DNA from: Pseudonocardia cypriaca
GTDB lineage: Bacteria > Actinomycetota > Actinomycetes > Mycobacteriales > Pseudonocardiaceae
Length of the DNA stretch: 64,000 bases
Direction: 5' to 3'
Assembly: GCF_006717045.1 (NCBI RefSeq)
Contig: NZ_VFPH01000002.1
Span: forward strand, 2,046,001 to 2,110,000
Positions 1 to 8,294 of this stretch are shown in pieces. The notes beneath the pieces are model-generated. The model was not told the DNA's origin and did not search any database. It saw only the letters and a list, made by a program, of their open reading frames with translations. Both the position numbers and the translations under genes were made by a program. Every line of letters starts with the position of its first letter. Position 1 is the first letter of the stretch.

Positions 1-137
1 ACGACGGCCGCCCCGCCGACGGGGTCGAGGCCGGGAGCGGCCTCACCGGGCTCACCGAACGGATGGCCGCGGTGGGCGGCCGCCTGACCGCGGAACCCCT
101 GCCCGGCAGGGGCTTCCGCCTCTGCGCGGAGGCGTGA
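1..137 (+). CDS. Sensor histidine kinase, C-terminal end (partial)
   Basis: The frame is open from the window edge to a TGA at 135-137. The visible 44 residues include G-S-G-L-T-G-L-T-E-R-M, the G2-box region of a HATPase_c domain in NarL-type histidine kinases, and end GRGFRLCAEA. The kinase would autophosphorylate and pass phosphate to the response regulator encoded immediately downstream, with which it overlaps by one base. The sensor region lies outside the window, so the signal cannot be inferred. Confidence 0.8.
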   Translation, partial: DGRPADGVEAGSGLTGLTERMAAVGGRLTAEPLPGRGFRLCAEA

Positions 138-742
138 TGATCCGGGTGCTCCTGGCCGACGACCAGGCGCTCGTCCGCGGCGCCCTGGCCGCGATGCTGG
201 CCCTCGAGCCGGACATCGAGGTGGTCGCCGAGGTCGGCGACGGGGGCGAGGTCGTCGAGGCGGCCCGCCGCACCGTTCCCGACGTCGCGCTGCTGGACGT
301 CCAGATGCCCGGCACCGACGGGCTGACCGCGGCGGCGCAGCTGCACACCGCGCTCCCGTCCTGCCGCATCGTCATGTGCACGACGTTCGGCCGGCCGGGC
401 TACTTCGCCCGGGCCATGGCCGCAGGCGCCGCGGGCTTCGTCGTGAAGGACTCACCGCCGGAGCAGCTGGTGGAGGCGATCCGCAGGGTGCACGCCGGGC
501 TGCGCGTCGTGGACCCCGGATTGGCCGCGGAGTCCCTGGCCCGCGGAGTCAGCCCGTTCACCGAGCGGGAGCGCGACGTGCTGCGCGCGGCCCGCGACGG
601 CGCGAGCGTGGCCGACATCGCCCGCGCCGTGCACCTGTCGGGCGGCACGGTCCGCAACCACCTGTCCTCGGTGATCGGCAAGACGGGCGCCGCCAACCGC
701 GCCGAGGCCGCCCGCATCGCGGAGGAGAACGGGTGGCTGTGA
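137..742 (+). CDS. NarL/LuxR-family response regulator
   Basis: 201 aa if started at ATG 137. A GTG at 134 is possible, but the GGAGG at 128-132 is better spaced for the ATG. The receiver domain (about 1-120) has the acidic pair D8-D9, phospho-acceptor D54 in LLDVQMPG and conserved K104. A LuxR helix-turn-helix follows (about 138-196), recognised by TERERDVLRAA and the recognition-helix segment GGTVRNHLSSV. The short form ending AEENGWL resembles DesR-type regulators. It is co-transcribed with the kinase and its targets are unknown. Confidence 0.9.
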   Translation: MIRVLLADDQALVRGALAAMLALEPDIEVVAEVGDGGEVVEAARRTVPDVALLDVQMPGTDGLTAAAQLHTALPSCRIVMCTTFGRPGYFARAMAAGAAGFVVKDSPPEQLVEAIRRVHAGLRVVDPGLAAESLARGVSPFTERERDVLRAARDGASVADIARAVHLSGGTVRNHLSSVIGKTGAANRAEAARIAEENGWL

Positions 743-749
743 GCGCGTC

Positions 750-1148
750 TCAGGCGCCGGCGACGGCGGTGATCTGGCTCAGCACGCAGAGCCAACGGTC
801 CCCGCGGCGCACGAAGACGTCCGTCACCCACTCGTCGGCGTCGAACCGCCTGCCTTCGTAGTGCGCTGTGTTCGTGATGCGCGCGGTGAGGAGCGCCGTG
901 TCGCCGTAGGTCCGCACCCGGGCGTCGCCGACGCGGTCCATGGCCGAGTGGGTCAACGCCCCGGACTCCACCACGGCCAGGAACTGCTCCCTGGTCGTCA
1001 CGCCGGACTCGGAGACCATCACCCAGTCGTCCGCCATGAAGCCGGCGATCCGCGCGACGTCGTTCGAGACGATCGCTCGTGCCCACTCGTCCTCGACGGC
1101 CTCCAGCTCCGCATCGGCCGCAGGCCACGCATCGGTCTCGTCGGACAT
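750..1148 (-). CDS. SnoaL-like / DUF4440 (NTF2-fold) protein
   Basis: 132 aa, the usual size for a single NTF2-like cone fold. The N-terminal helix with W-A-R-A-I, the F-M-A-D-D-W segment and the C-terminal W-L-C-V-L-S-Q strand fit the DUF4440 pattern. Members include small isomerases, hydrolases and many proteins of unknown role, so no reaction is assigned. It lies 11 nt downstream of pcaG on the same strand and could be the last gene of that transcript. It converges on the response regulator gene with 7 nt between stops. Confidence 0.75.
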   Translation of the reverse strand: MSDETDAWPAADAELEAVEDEWARAIVSNDVARIAGFMADDWVMVSESGVTTREQFLAVVESGALTHSAMDRVGDARVRTYGDTALLTARITNTAHYEGRRFDADEWVTDVFVRRGDRWLCVLSQITAVAGA

Positions 1149-1159
1149 CGAGCCTCCGG

Positions 1160-1708
1160 TCAGATCTGGAGGAAGACCGTCTCCCCCTCGCCCTGCAGGC
1201 GGATGTCGAAGCGCAGCTCGCCCTCGCCCGCCGGCTCGGCCAGCAACGTGGCCGCGCGCTCCGGCGGCAGCGACGACAGCAGCGGGTCGGCGGCGTTGGC
1301 CTCGGCCTCGTCCGGGAAGTAGATGCGGGTGACCAGGCGGTCGAGCAGGCCACGCGCCAGCACCGTGACGTCGATGTGCGGTGCCTGCCCGTCCCCCAGC
1401 GCGCCCGGCTTCACCGTGACGATCTGGTAGCGGCCCTCGCCGTCGGTCGGGCAGCGGCCGAAGCCGGCGAACCCGGAGCCGGAGGCGCCCCGCGGGTCGT
1501 CGGGGTGGTCGAAGCGACCGTCGGCGTCGGCCTGCCAGGTCTCGATCACGCCGTCGGGCACCGGCGCGCCCGAGCCGTCGCGCACGATGCCGGAGATGCG
1601 GATCGCGCCCGGGCTGCCCTCGGGGACGACCAGGTGCCCGCCGGACCAGGTCAGGCCGATGGAGAGGAACGGTCCGACGGTCTGCGACGGGGTGAGCAGG
1701 TCACTCAT
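1160..1708 (-). CDS. pcaG: Protocatechuate 3,4-dioxygenase alpha subunit
   Basis: 182 aa. Intradiol dioxygenase fold; opens with TPSQTVGPFLSIGL and contains GDGQAPHIDVTVLARGL, both typical of PcaG. Together with PcaH it cleaves protocatechuate to 3-carboxy-cis,cis-muconate with Fe(III) in the beta-ketoadipate pathway. The alpha subunit carries no iron ligands itself. The start overlaps the end of pcaH by 8 nt, indicating coupled translation. The downstream pathway genes (pcaB, pcaC, pcaD, pcaI, pcaJ) are not in this window. Confidence 0.93.
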   Translation of the reverse strand: MSDLLTPSQTVGPFLSIGLTWSGGHLVVPEGSPGAIRISGIVRDGSGAPVPDGVIETWQADADGRFDHPDDPRGASGSGFAGFGRCPTDGEGRYQIVTVKPGALGDGQAPHIDVTVLARGLLDRLVTRIYFPDEAEANAADPLLSSLPPERAATLLAEPAGEGELRFDIRLQGEGETVFLQI

Positions 1709-2429
1709 GGGGCTCCTCGAACGGGGTCTGCTCGCGGCCGCGCAGCACGATGTCCCAGCGGTAGGCGAGCGCCCACTCCGGCCGGGTGGCCTCGAGGTCG
1801 AACGTCGAGATCATGCGCCGGCGGGCCTTCGGGTCCGGGACCGAGTTGAAGATCGGGTCCTGGTCGAACAGCGGGTCGTCCGGGAAGTACATCTGCGTGA
1901 CGAGCCGCTGGGTGAACGCGCGGCCGAACAGCGAGAAGTGGATGTGCGCCGGGCGCCACGCGTTGTGGTGGTTGCCCCACGGATAGGCGCCGGGCTTGAT
2001 CGTGGTGAACGAGTACTCGCCCTTATTGTTGGTGAGCACCCGCCCGCCGCCCGTGAAGTTCGGGTCGAGGGCGCCGGCCCAGTTGTCGTTCTTGTGCGGG
2101 TAGCGGCCGGACGCGTTGGCCTGCCACACCTCGACGAGCGTGTCGGGCACAGGCCGGCCGTCGCTGTCGAGGACGCGGCCGAACACGACGATCCGCTGGC
2201 CGATCGGCTCACCTGCGTGCTGGGTGGTGAGGTCGTGGTCGCTGGGGCCGATCAGGTCGTCGTGCCCCGCGGTCAGCAGCGGCCCGGTGACCTCGGTGAG
2301 CCGGTTCGGCAACACGATCGGCGCCTGCGACGGCGCCCGTAGGCCGGTGCTCTTGTAGCCGGGGTGGTCGAGCGGCGGATGCGTCCCCGGCGGGGGCGGG
2401 CGGTAGCCGGCGGGCTGGGCGAGCGTCAT
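1701..2429 (-). CDS. pcaH: Protocatechuate 3,4-dioxygenase beta subunit
   Basis: 242 aa from an ATG preceded by GAGGAGGA; the open frame runs further upstream but only as a shadow of pobA. The subunit holds the catalytic non-haem iron. The expected ligands are visible as Tyr110 (GRYPH), Tyr149 (KPGAYPW), His162 and His164 (PAHIHFS). It forms a heteromer with PcaG. The gene follows pobA by 11 nt, so one transcript takes 4-hydroxybenzoate to protocatechuate and opens the ring. Confidence 0.95.
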   Translation of the reverse strand: MTLAQPAGYRPPPPGTHPPLDHPGYKSTGLRAPSQAPIVLPNRLTEVTGPLLTAGHDDLIGPSDHDLTTQHAGEPIGQRIVVFGRVLDSDGRPVPDTLVEVWQANASGRYPHKNDNWAGALDPNFTGGGRVLTNNKGEYSFTTIKPGAYPWGNHHNAWRPAHIHFSLFGRAFTQRLVTQMYFPDDPLFDQDPIFNSVPDPKARRRMISTFDLEATRPEWALAYRWDIVLRGREQTPFEEPHE

Positions 2430-2440
2430 GTCGATCCTCC

Positions 2441-3598
2441 TCAGTGAGGTAGGCCGGTGTAGTTCTCGGCGAGGCTGGTGGCCGCGGCTCTCGACGTCAC
2501 GGTGTAGTGCAGCTGCGAGAGCTGGAGGCGGCGGGTGAACGGGTCCCCGTCCGGCGCGTTGTGCAGCATCGACGTCATCCACCACGAGAAGTGCTCTGCG
2601 CGCCAGACGCGGCGCAGGCACGTGTCGGAGTAGGCGTCGAGGCCGGACTCGTCGCCGCGGGCGAAGTACGGGGTGAGGGCCTCGGCCAGCACCCGCACGT
2701 CGGCGATGGCCAGGTTCATGCCCTTCGCCCCGGTGGGCGGCACGATGTGCGCGGCGTCGCCCGCGAGGAAGAGCCGCCCGTGCCGCATGGGCTCGGCCAC
2801 GAAGCTGCGCATCCCCGTGACGCCCTTCTCCAGGACCGGGCCCTCGTTGAGCGTGAACCCCTCGGCGGCCAGGCGGATGCCCAGCTCGTCCCAGATCCGG
2901 TTGTCCGGCCAGTCGGCGAGGTCGGTGTCCGGCGGGACCTGCAGGTAGAGCCGGGTGACCTCGGGGCTGCGCATGGAGTAGAGCGCGAAGCCGTTGGCGT
3001 GGTTGGCGTACGCGAGCTCGTGCTGGGTGGGGGCGGCCTTGGCGAGGATCCCGAGCCAGGCGTAGGGGTACTCGCGGTCGAACACCTCGGGGGCGAAGGA
3101 GCCGCGGCTGATCCCGTGGAAGCCGTCGCACCCGGCGATGACGTCGCAGCGCAGCTCCTGGCGCTGCCCGTCAGCGTCGGTGAACCCGATCACCGGGGAA
3201 TCGGCGAGCCCGTCGAGGGTGACGTCGGAGACCTCGAAGCGCAGGTCGCCGCCGTCGGCGAGGCGCCTGGCGATCAGGTCCTTCACCACCTCCTGCTGCC
3301 CGTACACGGTGATCCCGCGACCGACGAGGTCGGTGAAGTCGATGCGGTGGTCCTCGCCCTCGAACCGCAGCGAGACGCCCTCGTGCGGCATGCCCTCGCG
3401 GTCGAGCCGCTCGCCGAGCCCGACCTCGCGCAGCAGCTCGACGGTGGGGTGCTCCAGCACGCCGGCCCGCACCCGCTGCTGCACGTACTCGCGGCTGCGC
3501 GCCTCGAGCACCACGGAGTCGACGCCTGCGCGCGCGAGCAGATGGGAGAGCAACAGGCCTGCCGGTCCCGCTCCTACGATGCCGACCTGCGTACGCAT
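2441..3598 (-). CDS. pobA: 4-hydroxybenzoate 3-monooxygenase
   Basis: 385 aa, close to the ~394 aa usual for PobA. An FAD-binding GxGxxG (GIVGAGPAGLLLS) is at the N-terminus, and the group A flavoprotein motif AGDAAHIVPPTGAKGMNLA is near residue 280. It hydroxylates 4-hydroxybenzoate to protocatechuate using NAD(P)H and O2, supplying pcaGH encoded immediately downstream. The start was chosen at ATG 3598, where the family sequence begins (MRTQVGIVG). The gene is divergent from the IclR regulator across 78 nt and is therefore probably controlled by it. Confidence 0.94.
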   Translation of the reverse strand: MRTQVGIVGAGPAGLLLSHLLARAGVDSVVLEARSREYVQQRVRAGVLEHPTVELLREVGLGERLDREGMPHEGVSLRFEGEDHRIDFTDLVGRGITVYGQQEVVKDLIARRLADGGDLRFEVSDVTLDGLADSPVIGFTDADGQRQELRCDVIAGCDGFHGISRGSFAPEVFDREYPYAWLGILAKAAPTQHELAYANHANGFALYSMRSPEVTRLYLQVPPDTDLADWPDNRIWDELGIRLAAEGFTLNEGPVLEKGVTGMRSFVAEPMRHGRLFLAGDAAHIVPPTGAKGMNLAIADVRVLAEALTPYFARGDESGLDAYSDTCLRRVWRAEHFSWWMTSMLHNAPDGDPFTRRLQLSQLHYTVTSRAAATSLAENYTGLPH

Positions 3599-3640
3599 GC
3601 GAGGAAGCCTGACGCACGCCGACCGCGTCCTCGACTCGCC

Positions 3641-3655
3641 TTCCGGCCAACGGAA
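3641..3655. promoter_or_regulatory. Candidate IclR-family operator (15-bp inverted repeat)
   Basis: TTCCG-GCCAA-CGGAA is a perfect 5-bp inverted repeat with a 5-bp spacer, in the 78-nt gap between divergent pobA and the IclR gene. Fifteen-bp palindromes of this shape are typical IclR-family sites. The site could serve both pobA control and autoregulation. Inferred from position and symmetry only. Confidence 0.5.
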
Positions 3656-3676
3656 GTGGCACGGCAGACTCGCCCC

Positions 3677-4471
3677 GTGACGGAAACGGTGACGGGACGC
3701 GTGCTCCGCCTGCTCGCGGCGTTCACGGCCGAGCGCCCCGAGCTCGGGCTCAGCGAGCTCTCGCGGCGCGCGAACCTGCCACTCACCACCGCCCACCGGC
3801 TCGTCGGCGAGCTCGCCGAATGGGGAGCCCTCGAACGGGGGACGGACGGGCGCTACCGGGTCGGGCTGCGGTTGTGGGAGGTCGGCGCGCTCGCGCCGCG
3901 CGGGCTGGGGCTGCGCGAGTCGGCCATGCCGTTCCTCGAGGACCTCTACGAGGTCACCCGGCAGAACGTCCAGCTCGCGGTCCTCGACGGCAGCGAGGTC
4001 GTGTTCGTCGAGCGGATCTCCGGCCGCGGCGCCGTCAACGTGATCACGCGCGTGGGCGGCCGGCTGCCGCTGCACGCCACCGGCGTCGGCCTCGTCCTGC
4101 TCGCCAACGCCGACCCGGAGCTGCAGGAGCAGGTGCTCGCCACTCCCCTGAAGCGCTTCACCGCGAAGACGATGTGCGATCCCGACGAGCTGCGCCGCGT
4201 GCTCGCCGAGGTCCGCCGCACCGGCGTGGCCGTGAGCGACGGCCAGATCGAGCTGATCGCGCTCTCGATCGCGGCGCCGGTGCACGGCCCGCGCGGCGAT
4301 GTCGTGGCCGCGCTCTCGGTCGTGGTCCCCGCGGAGGCCTCGGACGCCCGCGCCTACATCCCGGTGGTGCGAGCGGCGGCCCGCGGCATCTCCCGGGTGT
4401 TGGGGGCGCCGGAGCCGCGGCGAGGTGCCGAAAGGTCAGGAAAGCCACGTTCAGGAACCGCAACGCCCTGA
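3677..4471 (+). CDS. IclR-family transcriptional regulator (probable pob/pca control)
   Basis: 264 aa from GTG 3677, which places the winged HTH at residues 1-65 (LSELSRRANLPLTTAHRLV is the recognition segment); the long upstream open frame is pobA antisense. The C-terminal IclR effector domain follows (G-R-L-P-L-H-A-T-G-V-G and SDGQIELIALSIAAPV). IclR proteins such as PobR and PcaR/PcaU control aromatic catabolism, and the divergent position next to pobA-pcaHG makes 4-hydroxybenzoate or protocatechuate the likely effector. The last ~12 codons run into a 20-bp hairpin. Confidence 0.88.
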   Translation: MTETVTGRVLRLLAAFTAERPELGLSELSRRANLPLTTAHRLVGELAEWGALERGTDGRYRVGLRLWEVGALAPRGLGLRESAMPFLEDLYEVTRQNVQLAVLDGSEVVFVERISGRGAVNVITRVGGRLPLHATGVGLVLLANADPELQEQVLATPLKRFTAKTMCDPDELRRVLAEVRRTGVAVSDGQIELIALSIAAPVHGPRGDVVAALSVVVPAEASDARAYIPVVRAAARGISRVLGAPEPRRGAERSGKPRSGTATP

Positions 4472-4486
4472 ACGTGGCTTTCCTGA
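4436..4486. repeat. 20-bp perfect inverted repeat spanning the IclR stop codon
   Basis: Arms 4436-4455 and 4467-4486 are perfectly complementary over 20 bp, with an 11-nt loop. The TGA stop of the IclR gene (4469-4471) lies in the right arm, so the last codons are encoded by the hairpin. It may act as a terminator, but there is no T-run, and such long exact palindromes can be dispersed intergenic repeats. Confidence 0.7.
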
Positions 4487-4538
4487 ACCTCCGGCGCCGG
4501 GCTTGCGCGGGCCCTTCCCTGGGCCCACGATCTGCCGC

Positions 4539-5540
4539 GTGGACGTCCTGGAGTTCCGGCCGCAGCCCGACCAGTACGCGTGGACGTTCGGCGGCGTCGC
4601 GCCGACCCACCGGATCACGCCGGGCACGGTGCTGAAGCTCTGGACCGAGGACGCCTTCTCCGGACGGCTGCAGCGCACCACCGACAAGCCGTCGCAGGTG
4701 CTGAACATGGCCGAGGTGAACCCGCAGACCGGCCCGTTCTACGTGGAGGGCGCCGAGCCGGGCGACACGCTCGCCCTGCACATCGTCGACCTCACTCCGG
4801 CCCGGGACTGGGCCGCGTCCAGCACGATCCCGTTCTTCGGGGCGCTCACCGGCACCGACCGCACCGCCCTGCTGAACGACCCGCTCCCCGAGCAGACCTG
4901 GATCTACGAGCTGGACCGCGCCCGCGGCGTCCTCCGCTTCGAGGCGCAGCGCAGCTCGCTCAGCCTGGAGCTGCCGATCGCGCCGATGCTGGGCACGGTC
5001 GGCGTGGCGCCACCCGGCCGCGAGGTGCGGTCGAGCCTCGTGCCCGACACCTTCGGCGGCAACATGGACACCCCCGAGATGCGCGCCGGCACCACCTGCT
5101 TCCTGGGCGTGAACGTCGAGGGCGCCATGTTCTCGGTGGGCGACGGGCACTACCGCCAGGGTGAGGGCGAGAGCTGCGGCACCGCGGTCGAGGGCGCGAT
5201 GGACGTCACGCTGATCGTGGAGCTGGTCAAGGGGCACGCCCCGGCGTGGCCGAGGCTGGAGCACGACGAGGACTACGTGGTCGTCGGGTCGGCCCGCCCC
5301 CTGGAGGACGCGTGGCGGGCCAGCCAGGTCGGCATGATCGCCTGGCTCGGCGAGCTGTACGGGCTCGACCGGCTGGACGCCTACCAGCTGCTCACCCAGA
5401 TCGCCCGCTCACCGCTCGCCAACGTCTGCGACACGAACTACAGCGCGGTCACGAAGATCGAGAAGTCGCTCCTGCCCACCGCCGCCGCGTTCGGTGGCAT
5501 GCACCGCCACCTGCGCGAGCAGGCCGCCGCCCTGACCTGA
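4539..5540 (+). CDS. Acetamidase/formamidase family protein
   Basis: 333 aa if started at GTG 4539, where family-like sequence begins (VDVLEFRPQPDQYAWTFG). The start is uncertain because no good ribosome site is visible. FmdA/AmdA features include GDTLALHIVDL, the central DTFGGNMDTPEMRAGTT segment and the late segment NVCDTNYSAVTKIEKSLLP. These enzymes hydrolyse formamide or short aliphatic amides to the acid and ammonia in the cytoplasm. It is followed at 11 nt by an SDR gene and then an epoxide hydrolase gene, suggesting a small catabolic operon with an unknown substrate. Confidence 0.82.
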   Translation: MDVLEFRPQPDQYAWTFGGVAPTHRITPGTVLKLWTEDAFSGRLQRTTDKPSQVLNMAEVNPQTGPFYVEGAEPGDTLALHIVDLTPARDWAASSTIPFFGALTGTDRTALLNDPLPEQTWIYELDRARGVLRFEAQRSSLSLELPIAPMLGTVGVAPPGREVRSSLVPDTFGGNMDTPEMRAGTTCFLGVNVEGAMFSVGDGHYRQGEGESCGTAVEGAMDVTLIVELVKGHAPAWPRLEHDEDYVVVGSARPLEDAWRASQVGMIAWLGELYGLDRLDAYQLLTQIARSPLANVCDTNYSAVTKIEKSLLPTAAAFGGMHRHLREQAAALT

Positions 5541-5551
5541 AGGAGCCCGGA

Positions 5552-6310
5552 GTGGATCTGCAACTCGCCGGCAAGACCGCCCTCGTGACCGGCGGCACGA
5601 AGGGGATCGGGCGCGCGATCGTCGAGTCCCTCGCGGCCGAAGGGGTCCGGGTCGCGTTCTGCGCCCGCACCGACGCGGACGTGAAGGCCGCGGAGGAGGC
5701 ACTTCGGGCGGCGGGTCACGAGGTCGCGGGCACCGTGCTCGACGTCACCGACGGCCCAGGGCTCGCCGGCTGGGTGGAGGCCACGGCGGAACGCTTCGGC
5801 GGCATCGACATCGCGGTCGCCAACGTGAGCGCCATCGTGGCGGGTCAGGACGAGGAGAGCTGGCGGAAGGAGTTCGAGGTCGACCTCATGCACACGGTCC
5901 GGCTGGTCAACGCGGCGCTTCCGCACCTGGAACGCAGCGACGACGGCTGTGTGGTCGCCGTGTCCAGCGTGTCGGGGCGGGAGGTCGACTTCTTCGCCGG
6001 CTCGTACGGCGGGATGAAGGCGGCGCTCGTCCACTACATGGCCGGCCTGGCCTACCAGAAGGCGGGCAAGGTCCGGGCCAACACCGTCTCGCCCGGCAAC
6101 GTCTACTTCGAAGGCGGCGTCTGGCAGAACATCGAGCGCAACGACCCGGAGTTCTTCGCGAAGGCGCTGGCGCTCAACCCGACGGGGCGCATGTGCACGG
6201 ACGACGAGGTCGCCTACGCCGTCATGATGCTCGCCAGCCCACGGGCGTCGTTCATCTCCGGCACCAACCTCGTCGTCGACGGCGCACTGACAAGAGGAGT
6301 GCAGTTGTAG
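5552..6310 (+). CDS. SDR-family oxidoreductase
   Basis: 252 aa from GTG 5552, preceded by AAGGAG. Classical short-chain dehydrogenase: cofactor motif TGGTKGIG near the N-terminus, the active-site Ser in VSSVSG, and Y-x-x-x-K in SYGGMKAAL. The NAG motif is altered to N-V-S (VANVSAIVAG). The C-terminus NLVVDGALTRGVQL closes the fold. It oxidises or reduces an alcohol/ketone with NAD(P)(H); the substrate is not predictable. Its stop overlaps the start of the epoxide hydrolase gene by one base. Confidence 0.88.
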   Translation: MDLQLAGKTALVTGGTKGIGRAIVESLAAEGVRVAFCARTDADVKAAEEALRAAGHEVAGTVLDVTDGPGLAGWVEATAERFGGIDIAVANVSAIVAGQDEESWRKEFEVDLMHTVRLVNAALPHLERSDDGCVVAVSSVSGREVDFFAGSYGGMKAALVHYMAGLAYQKAGKVRANTVSPGNVYFEGGVWQNIERNDPEFFAKALALNPTGRMCTDDEVAYAVMMLASPRASFISGTNLVVDGALTRGVQL

Positions 6311-7443
6311 TGCGGGACTTCCGCATCGAGATCCCCGAGTCGGACCTGGACGACCTGCGTGAACGCCTCGCCCGCACCCGCTGGCCCGACCCGGCCACGG
6401 CGTCGGGCTGGATGCAGGGCGTGCCCCTCGACTACGCGCGGGAGCTGTGCGACCACTGGGCCCGCCGCTACGACTGGCGCCGCTGCGAGGCCGAGCTGAA
6501 CGCCCTCCCCCAGTTCCGCACCGGGCTGGACGGGGGCGGCGACGACACGGTCGAGGTGCACCTGCTGCACGTCCGCTCGCGGCACGAGGGCGCGCTGCCG
6601 CTGCTGCTCACCCACGGCTGGCCGGGGTCGATCGTGGAGTTCCTCGACATCATCCCGGCGCTCACCGACCCGCCTGATCCGGCCGACGCGTTCCACCTCG
6701 TGATCCCGGCGCTGCCCGGCTACGGGTTCAGCGGCAAGCCGACGGTCCCCGGGTGGGGCGTGGAGCGGATCGCCACCGCATGGGCGCAGCTCATGGACCG
6801 GCTGGGCTACGACCGCTACGCGGCGCACGGCGGCGACTGGGGCGCGGCGATCACCTCCGCGCTGGGCACCGGGGCGCCGGAGAGCCTCGTCGGCATCCAC
6901 CTCACGATGCCGATGGCCGGGCCGCCACCGGACGACGAGGCGAAGCCCCTCACCCAGGCCGAGCAGAAGGGCCTCGCTGCCCGCAAGACGTTCATGAAGG
7001 TGGGGGCCGGCTACTCGCACGAGCAGTCGACCCGGCCCCAGACGCTCGGCTACAGCCTCGCGGACTCGCCCGTCGGGCAGTGCATGTGGATCGTGGAGAA
7101 GTTCTGGGACTGGACCGACTGCGCCGGCCACCCGGAGAACGTCGTCTCCCGCGACCGGCTGCTGGACAACGTGATGCTCTACTGGCTCCCCGACGCAGGC
7201 GCGTCGTCGGCCCGGCTGTACTGGGAGAGCTACAAGCGCAGGCGGATGGACGTGGTACCGGTGCCGACCGGGGTCACACTCTTCCCGCAGGAGCTGGCGC
7301 GGCTGCCGCGACACTGGATCGAGCGCCGCTACACCGACTTGCGGCACTGGAACGAACCTCCGGTCGGCGGCCACTTCGCGGCGCTGGAGCAACCGGACGT
7401 CCTGGTGGACGAGCTGCGCACCTTCTTCCGCAAGCTGCGGTGA
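6310..7443 (+). CDS. Epoxide hydrolase (EHN domain + alpha/beta hydrolase)
   Basis: 377 aa, microsomal-type epoxide hydrolase size. The N-terminal EHN domain ([18 protein letters not shown]) precedes an alpha/beta-hydrolase core with the oxyanion motif HGWPGS, nucleophile Asp176 in HGGDWGAAI, and the late His in [11 protein letters not shown]. It opens epoxides to trans-diols through a covalent ester. GTG 6310 overlaps the SDR stop by one base. A strong hairpin terminator follows the stop, so this is the operon's last gene. Confidence 0.9.
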   Translation: MRDFRIEIPESDLDDLRERLARTRWPDPATASGWMQGVPLDYARELCDHWARRYDWRRCEAELNALPQFRTGLDGGGDDTVEVHLLHVRSRHEGALPLLLTHGWPGSIVEFLDIIPALTDPPDPADAFHLVIPALPGYGFSGKPTVPGWGVERIATAWAQLMDRLGYDRYAAHGGDWGAAITSALGTGAPESLVGIHLTMPMAGPPPDDEAKPLTQAEQKGLAARKTFMKVGAGYSHEQSTRPQTLGYSLADSPVGQCMWIVEKFWDWTDCAGHPENVVSRDRLLDNVMLYWLPDAGASSARLYWESYKRRRMDVVPVPTGVTLFPQELARLPRHWIERRYTDLRHWNEPPVGGHFAALEQPDVLVDELRTFFRKLR

Positions 7444-7446
7444 TCA

Positions 7447-7476
7447 CGCGGACCCGGCCGCGAGGCCGGGTCCGCG
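7447..7476 (+). terminator. Hairpin terminator after the epoxide hydrolase gene
   Basis: A perfect 13-bp GC-rich stem (7447-7459 with 7464-7476) closes a GCGA (GNRA) tetraloop 3 nt past the stop codon. There is no U-tract, as is common for actinobacterial terminators. Confidence 0.75.
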
Positions 7477-7524
7477 CCCCCCGCCGACGTCGAGCTGCCA
7501 GAACGATCACCAGCACGAGGTAGT

Positions 7525-7578
7525 TGCAATCTACTTGCGATTAGCCGTCGCCGCCACCCAGTTGCGAAGCACTGGCAA
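7525..7578 (+). promoter_or_regulatory. Two candidate Nur (nickel regulator) boxes upstream of sodA
   Basis: Two hexamer pairs with the same spacing are seen: TTGCAA-N5-TTGCGA at 7525-7541 and TTGCGA-N5-TGGCAA at 7562-7578. From memory, the Streptomyces Nur box is a TTGCAA-N5-TTGCAA type element, and Nur with nickel represses the Fe-superoxide dismutase gene. Their position 53-106 nt before the sodA start fits such control. Inferred by pattern only. Confidence 0.5.
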
Positions 7579-7630
7579 GAGCATGAGGATCGCTGCTGCA
7601 CCGCACGCGATCGAGAGCGAGGAAGTACCC

Positions 7631-8233
7631 ATGGCCCCGTACACGCTTCCCGACCTGCCCTACGACTACGGCGCCCTCGCCCCGCACATCGCGGGCGAGA
7701 TCATGGAGCTGCACCACTCCAAGCACCACCAGACCTACGTCAACGCCGCGAACGACACCCTCGACAAGCTCGCCGCCGCCCGCGACACCGGCGACTACGG
7801 CTCCATCGTCGGCCTGGAGAAGACCCTCGCGTTCAACCTCGGCGGCCACGTGAACCACTCGATCTTCTGGAACAACCTCTCCCCCGACGGCGGCGACAAG
7901 CCCACCGGCGAGCTCGCCGCCGCCATCGACGAGCACTTCGGCTCCTTCGACGCCTTCCGGGCGCACTTCACCGCCGCCGCCACCACCATCCAGGGCTCCG
8001 GCTGGGCCATCCTCGGCTGGGACACGCTCGGGCAGCGGCTACTGATCCACCAGCTCTACGATCAGCAGGGCAACCTCCCCGCCGGCCAGGTCCCCGTCGC
8101 CATGCTCGACATGTGGGAGCACGCCTTCTACCTGCAGTACCGCAACGTCAAGCCGGACTACGTCAAGGCCTGGTGGAACGTGGTGAACTGGGCCGACGCG
8201 GCAACCCGCTTCGAGGCGGCGCGCGGCGCCTGA
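7631..8233 (+). CDS. sodA: Superoxide dismutase (Fe/Mn family)
   Basis: 200 aa from ATG 7631, preceded by GAGGAAG. The metal ligands are recognisable: His28 (MELHHSKHH), the His of VNHSIFW, and Asp and His of LDMWEHAFY. It converts superoxide to H2O2 and O2 in the cytoplasm. Sequence alone does not settle Fe versus Mn; the candidate Nur boxes upstream would favour the Fe-type, nickel-repressed scheme known from Streptomyces sodF. A double hairpin lies immediately after the stop. Confidence 0.93.
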   Translation: MAPYTLPDLPYDYGALAPHIAGEIMELHHSKHHQTYVNAANDTLDKLAAARDTGDYGSIVGLEKTLAFNLGGHVNHSIFWNNLSPDGGDKPTGELAAAIDEHFGSFDAFRAHFTAAATTIQGSGWAILGWDTLGQRLLIHQLYDQQGNLPAGQVPVAMLDMWEHAFYLQYRNVKPDYVKAWWNVVNWADAATRFEAARGA

Positions 8234-8236
8234 CCC

Positions 8237-8293
8237 GTACCGACGAACGGCGCGTTCGTCGGTACCTATCCGACCAACGCGCCGTTCGTCGGA
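8237..8293. repeat. Double-hairpin intergenic repeat, copy 1
   Basis: The first stem pairs 8237-8248 with 8254-8265 (12 bp, perfect) around loop GGCGC. The second pairs 8269-8279 with 8283-8293 with one mismatch. It fills the gap between convergent sodA and the cinA-like gene. Its reverse complement closely matches 61903-61956, so the two are copies of one element in opposite orientation. Confidence 0.8.
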
Positions 8294-8294
8294 T

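Noticed and set aside
2507..3676. A plus-strand N-terminal extension of the IclR regulator across pobA
   Set aside because: It is antisense to pobA with no family similarity; IclR sequence starts at GTG 3677.
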